50,909 nt of DNA from a virus: positions 1-50,909 of the IMG/VR virus record IMGVR_UViG_3300036827_000071; one strand, 5' to 3'. The notes under the pieces were generated by a model that made no database searches, was not told the DNA's origin, and saw nothing but the letters and a program-made list of their open reading frames with translations. Made by a program: the position numbers and the translations under genes. Of the stretch, positions 41,830 to 49,299 are shown in pieces (position 1 is the first letter of the stretch; every line of letters begins with the position of its first letter).

Positions 41830-42441
41830 CTACCACCCAGCCAGGGCGATACGCTCGTCCAACCACTTGCCAAAGACGGCTTCGATCTTGTCAGGATCGT
41901 CGTCCTGGAACATGATAAAAGGACGTGGCGGGATATCTGCCTTACCAACCGAGCCACTAGCCGCAGCCTGCGCACGCAGCTTGTCGATGGTTTCCTGCAA
42001 GGACAACCCTGTGGTACTCATCGTGTCAGTACCAGCGCCACCACCATCAGTGCCTGCCTGCTGAACCTTACCATACCAGACAGACTCAGGAAGATCGCGC
42101 ACAGTAGCCGACTGCTGGTTGATGGTCCAGATGTTCAGCTGCGTAGCAACACGACGAAGTGCGCCAGAACGATTCAGGATCGGGCCATCGTCGTACCCGG
42201 CGTACTCACGGTTCATGAGTGTGCCTGCTTCGAGCTCAGGCCACGGCGGTCGACCCTCTGAGTCGAAGTTCTGGCGAATGCTTGGGATCATGACCTCTTT
42301 GACGGCGCGCTGGAGAGGCACTTTGAAGGACCGAATGTCCAAGCCAAGCTTGAGCACGTCCTTTGCCATGATCGACAGCGACGGCACGAACTCGAAGTCA
42401 AGAACAGGCGAATGAGTCCTCAGGCCGGTGACTGTAGCCAC
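41830..42441 (-). CDS. head-tail/tail-completion protein (Mu gpG / virion morphogenesis type)
   Basis: 203 aa. VMIPSIRQNFDSEGRPPWPE followed by LEAGTLMNREYAGYDDGPIL, NRSGALRR and a final PPRPFIMFQDDDPDKIEAVF reproduce the signature of Mu-type virion morphogenesis proteins: I-x-x-N-F-x-x-(E/Q)-G-x-(P/R)-x-W, L-x-x-(S/T)-G-x-L-R and R-(P/E)-F. The start codon overlaps the upstream stop. It should act at the head-tail joint. An inserted Gly/Thr-rich loop (TDGGGAGTDTMSTTGLS) is unusual. Confidence 0.75.
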   Translation of the reverse strand: MATVTGLRTHSPVLDFEFVPSLSIMAKDVLKLGLDIRSFKVPLQRAVKEVMIPSIRQNFDSEGRPPWPELEAGTLMNREYAGYDDGPILNRSGALRRVATQLNIWTINQQSATVRDLPESVWYGKVQQAGTDGGGAGTDTMSTTGLSLQETIDKLRAQAAASGSVGKADIPPRPFIMFQDDDPDKIEAVFGKWLDERIALAGW

Positions 42442-42905
42442 TAGAACACCGTCCCCATCGAGAACTTCGCCGGGCCGACAGAGAAGTCCGTGTAGTCAGT
42501 GTCCTCTGGACACATGGCTGAGGAAGCATCCGTCGGGTAGAACACAGGAGCATCGGCGTCTACCTGTGCTCCAGGGTCGTCAGTGAGAATGTACGAGCCC
42601 GTCAGAATACCTGCGATCAGGAGATCGGCACGCTGACGAAGTAGCTGGGCGTACTGGCTAAGCGAGACTGAGCTGCCTGAGTACGTACGGTCGATGTACA
42701 TCGACACGTAGTACATCGAGATGATCTGCATGACCATCTCAGGCGTGGATGACTGATCGGCCCAGCTCGAGACGTCAATCTGTGCTGCGAGTTGTGCCAG
42801 CACACTAGTGGAGGCCGACGTCTCGAGCTCACTGTCCAGGGAGGTAACGCTCAGCTTGGTGGACTCCAACCATTGCTGAGCTTCCTGGGCAGTAATGTGG
42901 GCCAT
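42441..42905 (-). CDS. head-tail connector / adaptor-like protein
   Basis: 154 aa. A helical bundle with ITAQEAQQWLESTKLSVTSL, VLAQLAAQIDVSSWADQSST, PEMVMQIISMYYVSMYIDRT and YAQLLRQRADLLIAGILTGS is typical of gp6/gp15-like adaptor proteins, which attach below the portal. The order capsid - small protein - connector - completion protein is conserved in related phages. The last 50 residues are acidic and probably extended. Confidence 0.7.
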   Translation of the reverse strand: MAHITAQEAQQWLESTKLSVTSLDSELETSASTSVLAQLAAQIDVSSWADQSSTPEMVMQIISMYYVSMYIDRTYSGSSVSLSQYAQLLRQRADLLIAGILTGSYILTDDPGAQVDADAPVFYPTDASSAMCPEDTDYTDFSVGPAKFSMGTVF

Positions 42906-42908
42906 GAA

Positions 42909-43415
42909 CTACTCCTTCTCGCCCTCGGACTCAGCCTCGTTCTTCTCCGTGGCGTTTGCCATACTCTGCTTGACGGCTCCCTCAGCCACCGAAGCAGGTA
43001 CGCCTGCAGAAGACGGAGCCTTGACCGGAGCGGCAGACGTCTCGTTGACGCCTTCGAGCAGCTCCTGCGGGTTCTCCGGCGGCTCGTTCAGACCAGCCTG
43101 GGTGTGAGCACCCTGCGGAAGCGGGAGACCCGCCTTCGCATGATCGGCCTGCACCTGGAGAGCCCTCTCGACGAGCGCAGGAGTCGTGTTGAACGGCCCC
43201 TTCGGCGCATCGAGCAGGTTGGGATCGGTCGGCGACCCAGCGTACGTGAGCGACCCACCAGCGTAGAGTGCGACAAGGGCATCCTCGTCCCACTCACTGC
43301 GGTCGATCGTCGCACCACGCTCAACGGTGATGACTTCGCCATCGGGCTCGCCGTGCTTGATGTCCGTGACGGCCACCAGCTCGGGAAGGTCTTCGTGCTT
43401 TTTCGCTGCTGACAT
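42909..43415 (-). CDS. 168-aa protein after the major capsid, unknown function
   Basis: Starts 43415, 13 nt after the capsid gene, with AGGAGG upstream. The N-terminal half is acidic (HEDLPELVAVTDIKHGEPDG, DEDALVALYAGGSLTYAG). The C-terminal half is Pro/Ala/Glu-rich and disordered (GLNEPPENPQELLEGVNETS, EKNEAESEGEKE). Comparable small genes between capsid and connector occur in many actinophages and may be minor capsid or head-stabilising components. No specific function. Confidence 0.6.
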   Translation of the reverse strand: MSAAKKHEDLPELVAVTDIKHGEPDGEVITVERGATIDRSEWDEDALVALYAGGSLTYAGSPTDPNLLDAPKGPFNTTPALVERALQVQADHAKAGLPLPQGAHTQAGLNEPPENPQELLEGVNETSAAPVKAPSSAGVPASVAEGAVKQSMANATEKNEAESEGEKE

Positions 43416-43427
43416 GTTTCCTCCTTC

Positions 43428-44501
43428 CTAGGCCGTTGCCGACTTGATGAGGTAGCCAGCAATGCTCAAACCATTGCTGTCGACCGCGATGATCTTGTGG
43501 TCGTACCGACGCCGTACGCGAATGAGATCCGCGCCGCGGTTCTCCTCCCGCCAGCGATCGACGATCTGCGGACCGCCGCCAGGGTAGCCCCAGACGAACT
43601 CGTACGCGTAGGCCGGCGTCTTGAGACCCGGACGAGCAGGCACCCAAGCCAGGACGACATCCTTGCCCCAGATGTACCCGAGCGTCGGTGCCTGTCCTGG
43701 GTTGGCAGTGTTGACACCAGCGCCAGGAACGACGATGCGATCCATACCGAAAATGGCCGCGATGATCTCCGACGTGACGATGCCACGCTCGGAGTACTTG
43801 ATCCGCTCGATGAAGTCGGGGTGGTCCTCCAGGATCGACATCACCTGGTAGGGGAAGATCCCGATGTTCGGATCCATGAAGATCTGGGCGTTGACCGCAC
43901 GCTTGCCCGTCTTCACATCCGAGATCGGTGCAGAGTTGACGTAGTCACTCCACTGAGCCGTACCAGACAGCGTCGTCGACATGCCTGAGGCGTAGTTGGC
44001 CGCAGTCGTGGCGAACGAGTGCTGGATAAGCTCCCGACCCATCATGAGCTTGCCGGTCACGAGGTCCGTACCATCGCTGTCCGGTGAGAGCGGCGAGTCA
44101 GCGTTTTCACGCTCCTCATCCGTCACCGGGATCTGGAGCGCGTGCTCCTGAGCGTAGTACGTGTCGACGGACAGCTGGTACCCGGGGATCTCGTTCGCGA
44201 CCGTACCCGGCGCGCGGACGTCATCCTCAGGCAGCCATGCCTCTCGACCGAAGATGTAGTACTTGTCCGACTGCTTGCGGACAACCACCTGCGGGAAGAG
44301 GACGCTGCCAACCAGACCAGCGTTGGGGTATCCCAGGCTGATGTTGGTCAGAACCTCGTCGATGTGGACGTTGCCTGAACCCGACGGGTTGTAGACAGCG
44401 CCACCAGCACAGAGGTAGATCGGACGGCCATCCTTGCGGTAGCCGATCAGTTCCGGACCCTTGACGAACCGATCGCCAAGCTGGAAGAACTCGGTATCCA
44501 T
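43428..44501 (-). CDS. major capsid protein
   Basis: 357 aa, start ATG 44501 with GGAGGAGG upstream. The N-arm and core (VLTNISLGYPNAGLVGSVLF, PQVVVRKQSDKYYIFGREAW, PGYQLSVDTYYAQEHALQIP, VTDEERENADSP) and the late segment KDVVLAWVPARPGLKTPAYA with VRRRYDHKIIAVDSNG agree with the HK97-fold capsid proteins found downstream of a Mu-like protease in phages of this kind. It is preceded by a decoration protein and protease/scaffold, completing a head module. The gene is the probable most abundant virion product. Confidence 0.9.
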   Translation of the reverse strand: MDTEFFQLGDRFVKGPELIGYRKDGRPIYLCAGGAVYNPSGSGNVHIDEVLTNISLGYPNAGLVGSVLFPQVVVRKQSDKYYIFGREAWLPEDDVRAPGTVANEIPGYQLSVDTYYAQEHALQIPVTDEERENADSPLSPDSDGTDLVTGKLMMGRELIQHSFATTAANYASGMSTTLSGTAQWSDYVNSAPISDVKTGKRAVNAQIFMDPNIGIFPYQVMSILEDHPDFIERIKYSERGIVTSEIIAAIFGMDRIVVPGAGVNTANPGQAPTLGYIWGKDVVLAWVPARPGLKTPAYAYEFVWGYPGGGPQIVDRWREENRGADLIRVRRRYDHKIIAVDSNGLSIAGYLIKSATA

Positions 44502-44513
44502 GTCACCTCCTCC

Positions 44514-44921
44514 TTAGTAGGTTGCGCCCGGCGTAAGCAGGACGTCGATGAAGTCACCGCTGGCGGAAGCCGGCGACAGAGCGATGCCGAAGACGTTGAC
44601 GGGCTGTGAGCCGCCCGCTGTCTGCGACGCTGACACTGCGTGTGCGTTGGCATCGTTCTTGACACGTGCGCCTCGTGCGATGGCACCACCTGCGATCACC
44701 CGGCTGATGCCGAGCAACCGAATGTTGATGGTTGCCATACCCGTTGCGAGCTTGGTCGCATCCAGGGTCTCCTGGCAGATACCCAGAAGCAGAGACGCCG
44801 CCGACGTTGCACGAGCACACGAGGTGTTGGTGCTACCCTGAACGATGCACTCACCGAACGCGTAGGCGGTTGAGCCTGTCGCGGTGAAGCCCTTGTCCAG
44901 GACGAAGTTGGGGCCTGGCAT
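44514..44921 (-). CDS. capsid decoration/cement protein (DUF2190-like)
   Basis: 135 aa. Small residues dominate (FTATGSTAYAFGECIVQGST, AASLLLGICQETLDATKLAT, VIAGGAIARGARVKNDANAH, SASGDFIDVLLTPGA). The AIARGARV(K/T)xDAxGxA pattern and a final (V)xL(x)PG are typical of DUF2190-type capsid stabilising proteins, which form trimers on the head surface. It is located between the protease/scaffold and major capsid genes, the common place for this component. Confidence 0.8.
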   Translation of the reverse strand: MPGPNFVLDKGFTATGSTAYAFGECIVQGSTNTSCARATSAASLLLGICQETLDATKLATGMATINIRLLGISRVIAGGAIARGARVKNDANAHAVSASQTAGGSQPVNVFGIALSPASASGDFIDVLLTPGATY

Positions 44922-44939
44922 GTTTTACTCCTTCCTTGA

Positions 44940-46187
44940 CTAGGACTTGAAGCTGAATGCTTCCTCGGTGTACTCGGCGAACAGCTTGGGGTCCTGCCGC
45001 GCTGCCTGCTCTGCAGCAGAACGGTAGTCGATCTTCCCTTCGCTGTCCTTCTGAATCTTGGCGACCAGCTCGGTGAACTGCTTGGTCGCCGTACCGCGCT
45101 CGTCGGTGGCCTGGATTCGTGAAGAACCCTTCTCACCGAGCTGAACAACTGCCGCCTCGCTGAGCTGCTTGACCAGACCGAAGACCTGGTCGCCGAGCTC
45201 CTTGGGCGCATCCGCCAGAAGGTCGCGAAGACCATCTGCGACCGCCGGAGCAAGCACGAAGCCCTTCGTCGGATCCGACAGCTGCTTCACGCGACCATCG
45301 GCCTCAGCGAGCTTGAGCGCTGCAGTGGTCGAGGCGAGCTGAGCGCCCTGCGCCGCCACGGTGGTGGTCAGACCAGTCACGAGCTCGGCCAGACCCTTGA
45401 GCGCGGGGTTGGTCTCGGACAGCTTCTTGACCTCAGCCAGAAGCTCCTTGGCAGCGATCGCCTCGGGGGTCTCCTCAACCACCGGTGCTCCGCCTTCGCC
45501 TTCAGGCTTCTTGTCACCCTCGGGCTTCTTGTCGCCTTCCTGCTCTGCCGGCTTGAGGTCGTCCACCGTCACACCCTGCGCAGTGAGCTTGGTCTGCACA
45601 TCGGCATCGCTTGCGTCCTCAGCCAGACCCAACAGCTTACGGAGAAGCTTCGGATCCACACCTGCCTCCTTGAGTTGAATCGAACCAGCTGAGCTGGCCT
45701 GCGTGCCGTCAGCAAACGCCTCCGACAAGTTGATGGGAAGAATTCCCTTTAGGAACGGACGATTGGTTAGTGCGCCTCCGTTGAGTACGTCGACATACTT
45801 CGTCTGCGTACCAGGGTGTGTCCAATCGTCTACGAAGTCCGGCGAGAAGTACCGGTACTCCTTGTTGTGCAGCTTCTTGGCTGCGTCAGGCGTCCACTCA
45901 ACGAGGAGCCACAGGCCGTCAGCACGCGCTTCGGCGTCCTTGACCCACCCTGCAGCGATGCCCTCCTTGTGGTCATAGTCAATGTTCAACTCCTGACCAC
46001 GAACGTTGTTCTTGACGTTGTCGGCGAAACGCTTCCAACGCTCCGGCGAAGACTCGATCTCGCCATGGATTGGGTGGAAGAACTTGCCAGTCGGCGCCGG
46101 CGGGAATGCTTGCAGCCAGGTCGAGGTAGCCTCGCCCTCGGCGAACTGGTACTTTGCCAGGTCGACTAGATAACCGAACTCAGCCAC
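44940..46187 (-). CDS. prohead protease with C-terminal scaffold (Mu gpI type)
   Basis: 415 aa from GTG 46187 with AAGGAGG upstream. Residues ~20-165 match Mu I-like proteases: FFHPIHGEIESSPERWKRFA, LNIDYDHKEGIAAGWVKDAE, GLWLLVEWTPDAAKKLHNKE, YRYFSPDFVDDW, LNGGALTNRPFLKG. The rest is a Glu/Lys/Ala-rich and coiled-coil scaffold (KKPEGDKKPEGEGGAPVVEE, KELLAEVKKLSETNPALKGL), ending with RQDPKLFAEYTEEAFSFKS. Expected role: it scaffolds head assembly, then cleaves itself and is removed. It has its own promoter at 46205. Confidence 0.85.
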   Translation of the reverse strand: MAEFGYLVDLAKYQFAEGEATSTWLQAFPPAPTGKFFHPIHGEIESSPERWKRFADNVKNNVRGQELNIDYDHKEGIAAGWVKDAEARADGLWLLVEWTPDAAKKLHNKEYRYFSPDFVDDWTHPGTQTKYVDVLNGGALTNRPFLKGILPINLSEAFADGTQASSAGSIQLKEAGVDPKLLRKLLGLAEDASDADVQTKLTAQGVTVDDLKPAEQEGDKKPEGDKKPEGEGGAPVVEETPEAIAAKELLAEVKKLSETNPALKGLAELVTGLTTTVAAQGAQLASTTAALKLAEADGRVKQLSDPTKGFVLAPAVADGLRDLLADAPKELGDQVFGLVKQLSEAAVVQLGEKGSSRIQATDERGTATKQFTELVAKIQKDSEGKIDYRSAAEQAARQDPKLFAEYTEEAFSFKS

Positions 46188-46204
46188 ACGAACCTCCTTC
46201 CTTC

Positions 46205-46234
46205 ATGATAGATCACTTGACCCCGCCTTAGCAA
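46205..46234 (-). promoter_or_regulatory. internal late promoter of the capsid module
   Basis: On -, TTGCTA (46234-46229), an 18-bp spacer and TATCAT (46210-46205), then a short leader with AAGGAGG and the GTG at 46187. -35, spacer and -10 parallel the late promoter at 2889-2918 (TTGCTG, 18 bp, TATAGT). This would boost head protein synthesis. Confidence 0.6.
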
Positions 46235-46258
46235 GATCGTCGTATATTACGTTATCCC

Positions 46259-47869
46259 TTAGGCAGTTCTGCCTGAGCTGCCACCTCGAGCCTTGCTACC
46301 CTGCCCGAACACTCCACCTTGCTGGCCAGCGACGGTTGCTTGCCGTGGCTGACCAGTCTTCGCAGGCTGAGGCGTACCAGCCGAAGGTGTGCCTGTGAAG
46401 TGCGGGTTGTCAAGGTCTCCCTGAACGCCCTCGCCCGAAACATCTTCGCGGATCTCCAGCTCCGGGTTCAGCACCTCACGAGTCGTCGCAGGGTCGCGCT
46501 TCGGCAGGTCCATCTCATCGCGAACCATGTCCTCAAGCGGATCGTCAGGCTTGATGACTCCTGCACCTGTGAAGTTGCGAACTGCCATGGAGAAGGTTCG
46601 CCAGTCGACGTTCTCACCGATGCGACGTGCCTTCAACTGGGGATAACCGACTCGTGACCAGTTATAATCGACCAGCTGCGGGATCGCGTACTTGTTGATC
46701 ACGTCAGTAACGATGTCGGCGACATAGCGAGTGGACTTGAGGAATGCCTCGGGCATGTTCTGTGCAGCGTCATCGTTCATGAACTGGGCAAGGATGTTCT
46801 TCTGAATCTGCAGGTCGTGATGCTTGACTGAGTCCAGAGCCGAAACCGGCTGGCCTTCCAGCTTGGCGAAGATGATCTCCCAGTTCGGAGGCAAGACAAC
46901 GTGCGCCCGCTCGTTGGTACGGAGGTTGCGTCCGATCTGGTCAGCAAGCTGCTTGTCAGCGTCGTTGAAGTTCGGCGGCAGCTGAATGATCGGCACACCA
47001 ATGCCGTGACGCTCCTTCTGGATGGCATCGATCTTGTACAGGTTGTTCTTGTAGTACCAGTGCATATACGCAGAGCGCAGAGCACTGATACCTCCCATGT
47101 CGCCACCTTCCTTGTCGAAGGTGAACACTAGGAGCTTGTCGATCGGAATGAATATGGGAGCCGAGGAATTGGAAGGCCCTGTGGTACCTGAAAGCGTCCT
47201 GATACCGTCTGGCCCACCGTTGGCGTCGTACAGCCACTCCTGGATGTCCATCGGGTGCCGCGGTGCTAGCTTCTGCCACACGACCTTTCCACGTGCAGAG
47301 GGATCAGCTGCCGCTGCAGGCACATTCTCCGCCATATCGAAGACCTTCTCGAAGGCGTAGTAGCCGAAGTCCAACATCAACAACGACTCTGTCAAGAACT
47401 GTGGCCAGGAAGATGACATCCACAGTGTCAGGTTCTTCCAGATGAAGTCGGCAACATTCTTGTCCCGTGTTGAGTCGGATGCAGGCACCATGAACCAGCG
47501 TGCCGACAGAATCGGAGTCTTGAACAGGCGCAACGTCGACCGAACAGTACCATCGCTGCGGCGCATCTGGTCGTACATGCGCAGACCCTGCTTGCCGATC
47601 AGTGCACGGTTGTATTCCTGCCGCATCCACGAACCAAGAGGCGATGCTACTGCAGTGCCGAGCTCACGCATGTCGACCACGCTAGGATCGGCAAGCTGCC
47701 GCCGCTCAGGACCTCGCTCAGTGGCAACAATATAGCTGCCATCTTCTGCGACGTCGATGATGTCGTGCGTACGTGCGTAGTCGGAAAGGATGATTGCGTC
47801 CAAAGGCGTACGCTCTTCCACGGCAACCCGGTCCCTAGACCGAAAGATCTCCACAGGGCCTAGCTTCAT
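46259..47869 (-). CDS. portal protein (DUF935/Mu gp29-like)
   Basis: 536 aa, ATG 47869 overlapping the terminase stop. Family features include MRQEYNRALIGKQGLRMYDQ, MRRSDGTVRSTLRLFKTPIL, SARWFMVP, LTESLLMLDFGYYAFEKVF, WQKLAPRHPMDIQEWLYD, LLVFTFDKEGGDMGGISALR and RSAYMHWYYKNNLYKIDAIQ. The C-terminus is disordered, rich in Gln and Gly (GQQGGVFGQGSKARGG). Twelve copies should form the DNA-entry ring that docks the terminase. Followed by a Mu-like protease, consistent with this family of head modules. Confidence 0.9.
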   Translation of the reverse strand: MKLGPVEIFRSRDRVAVEERTPLDAIILSDYARTHDIIDVAEDGSYIVATERGPERRQLADPSVVDMRELGTAVASPLGSWMRQEYNRALIGKQGLRMYDQMRRSDGTVRSTLRLFKTPILSARWFMVPASDSTRDKNVADFIWKNLTLWMSSSWPQFLTESLLMLDFGYYAFEKVFDMAENVPAAAADPSARGKVVWQKLAPRHPMDIQEWLYDANGGPDGIRTLSGTTGPSNSSAPIFIPIDKLLVFTFDKEGGDMGGISALRSAYMHWYYKNNLYKIDAIQKERHGIGVPIIQLPPNFNDADKQLADQIGRNLRTNERAHVVLPPNWEIIFAKLEGQPVSALDSVKHHDLQIQKNILAQFMNDDAAQNMPEAFLKSTRYVADIVTDVINKYAIPQLVDYNWSRVGYPQLKARRIGENVDWRTFSMAVRNFTGAGVIKPDDPLEDMVRDEMDLPKRDPATTREVLNPELEIREDVSGEGVQGDLDNPHFTGTPSAGTPQPAKTGQPRQATVAGQQGGVFGQGSKARGGSSGRTA

Positions 47870-49299
47870 TAGAACGTGTCTCCCATCGTGAAGATTCCGC
47901 CGCCTGTGTCAGGGAGCAACAGACCGCTACTGGTGTCGAATGATGTACGTGATGCTGCCTGGTTCGCAGTCGATCCGACGCTGATGACTTCTGACAAGTG
48001 ATGCCGAGCGCCAAGCTCGAACAGGTGCATCAGCGCGTAGCGAATCGCGTCGAGCGCGTGATCGTCCCATGCTTGCGCTGCCTCGCGTGTGTTCTTCTCG
48101 CCGCGAACACTTGGTGCACGGTAGTTGTTGAATTCCCGGATCGTGTTCTTGCACGAGTGATCGACGAAGAATGCAGGCGCATACATGGGTGCACCGTACT
48201 CGTCTGTTTCACCTGTCTCACGAAGCCTCAGGAACCTCTTGACGAGGTCAACACCTTGCCGCCAGTTGGTCTTCGCCTCGGGGTCAGCAACACAAGCAAC
48301 CAGATGAGCTCCGACCGTTTCAGCCGCATCCGGATCCGCCGCGTCGCCAAAGGCAAGGTCCAGGTGATAACCATCGGGCTGGTCTCGGTGCTTGAGCATC
48401 TCAAGGTGCCGCTCCAGACGTGTATATGGTAGGTAATGCTCGCGCCACACATAGATCTCGTCCCAGGGACTGACTTGGAACTCAATTGCCGCCAGTGGAT
48501 TGGTGAAGCCCCAGTCAAACGCCAGGTAGTTCGGCCAAGCCGGATTGAACTGCACCTGCTTGACGTTGTACTGCTCGTCCCACTCGCCGTAGATCTTGCC
48601 GACGAATGCTGTGAAGTCCGCTGCGATCTCCTGCATGAACCACTCAATTGCAGTGGTCTGCTCTTGCAACCTGATCTCCGGATCGTCACGACCACCGGGG
48701 TAGATGACCGTGTTTTCCCAAGAGGGAAAGCGCCAACTGGCGTAGTCTACTAGGTCGGGATTCTGGCCGAACTGCCAGACCATGTAGAGCCAGTTGTAGC
48801 CTTCTGGGGTAGTGGGAAAGTCAGCAAAACCGCGTCGGTCGGCCAGAGAAGGTCGGATAAAGCGTTCCCATGTGTCAGGTCGATGCTTAGCCGCCTCCGA
48901 CATGATTGCACCATCAAGCGCATCGCCGATAAGGAACTCGGGATGGTCTGCACTTCGGACCTCCAAGTGCGTGTTCCACGGGAAGGAGATGTACATCTCG
49001 CCCGAACGCTTGTTGTAGGCCTTCCTGATTCGCTTGTCGCGACCGAGTCCCAACTTGACGATAAGGTCGTCCCAAATGACGCGAAACTCCTTCTCGCCCA
49101 AGTCGTATGTCGGCCCAACGATCCAGAACCGCTTGTCCTTCTCGAAGAGCTTCGGCTCCAGATCGCGTCCTGCCATTGTGGACTTGCCAAATCGACGTCC
49201 GCAAACAGGTACACGGAAGCGTGCAGTGCTATCGTGGAACAGGCGCTGCTTGGGAAGCGGCTTGTAGCCAATTTTGTCGAAGAGAATCTCTCGGTTCAT
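47869..49299 (-). CDS. terL: terminase large subunit
   Basis: 476 aa, ATG 49299 overlapping the fibre stop by 4 nt. ATPase: CGRRFGKST (Walker A, residues 33-41), FWIVGPTYDLGEKEFR, IGDALDGAIMSEAAKH (Walker B region). Nuclease with RNase H fold: YLAFDWGFTNPLAAIEF, LAFGDAADPDAAE and WDDHALDAIRYAL provide the acidic metal ligands. It drives DNA into proheads and cuts at the end of packaging. The putative small subunit lies upstream in the same operon, separated by the fibre gene and three small genes. Confidence 0.95.
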   Translation of the reverse strand: MNREILFDKIGYKPLPKQRLFHDSTARFRVPVCGRRFGKSTMAGRDLEPKLFEKDKRFWIVGPTYDLGEKEFRVIWDDLIVKLGLGRDKRIRKAYNKRSGEMYISFPWNTHLEVRSADHPEFLIGDALDGAIMSEAAKHRPDTWERFIRPSLADRRGFADFPTTPEGYNWLYMVWQFGQNPDLVDYASWRFPSWENTVIYPGGRDDPEIRLQEQTTAIEWFMQEIAADFTAFVGKIYGEWDEQYNVKQVQFNPAWPNYLAFDWGFTNPLAAIEFQVSPWDEIYVWREHYLPYTRLERHLEMLKHRDQPDGYHLDLAFGDAADPDAAETVGAHLVACVADPEAKTNWRQGVDLVKRFLRLRETGETDEYGAPMYAPAFFVDHSCKNTIREFNNYRAPSVRGEKNTREAAQAWDDHALDAIRYALMHLFELGARHHLSEVISVGSTANQAASRTSFDTSSGLLLPDTGGGIFTMGDTF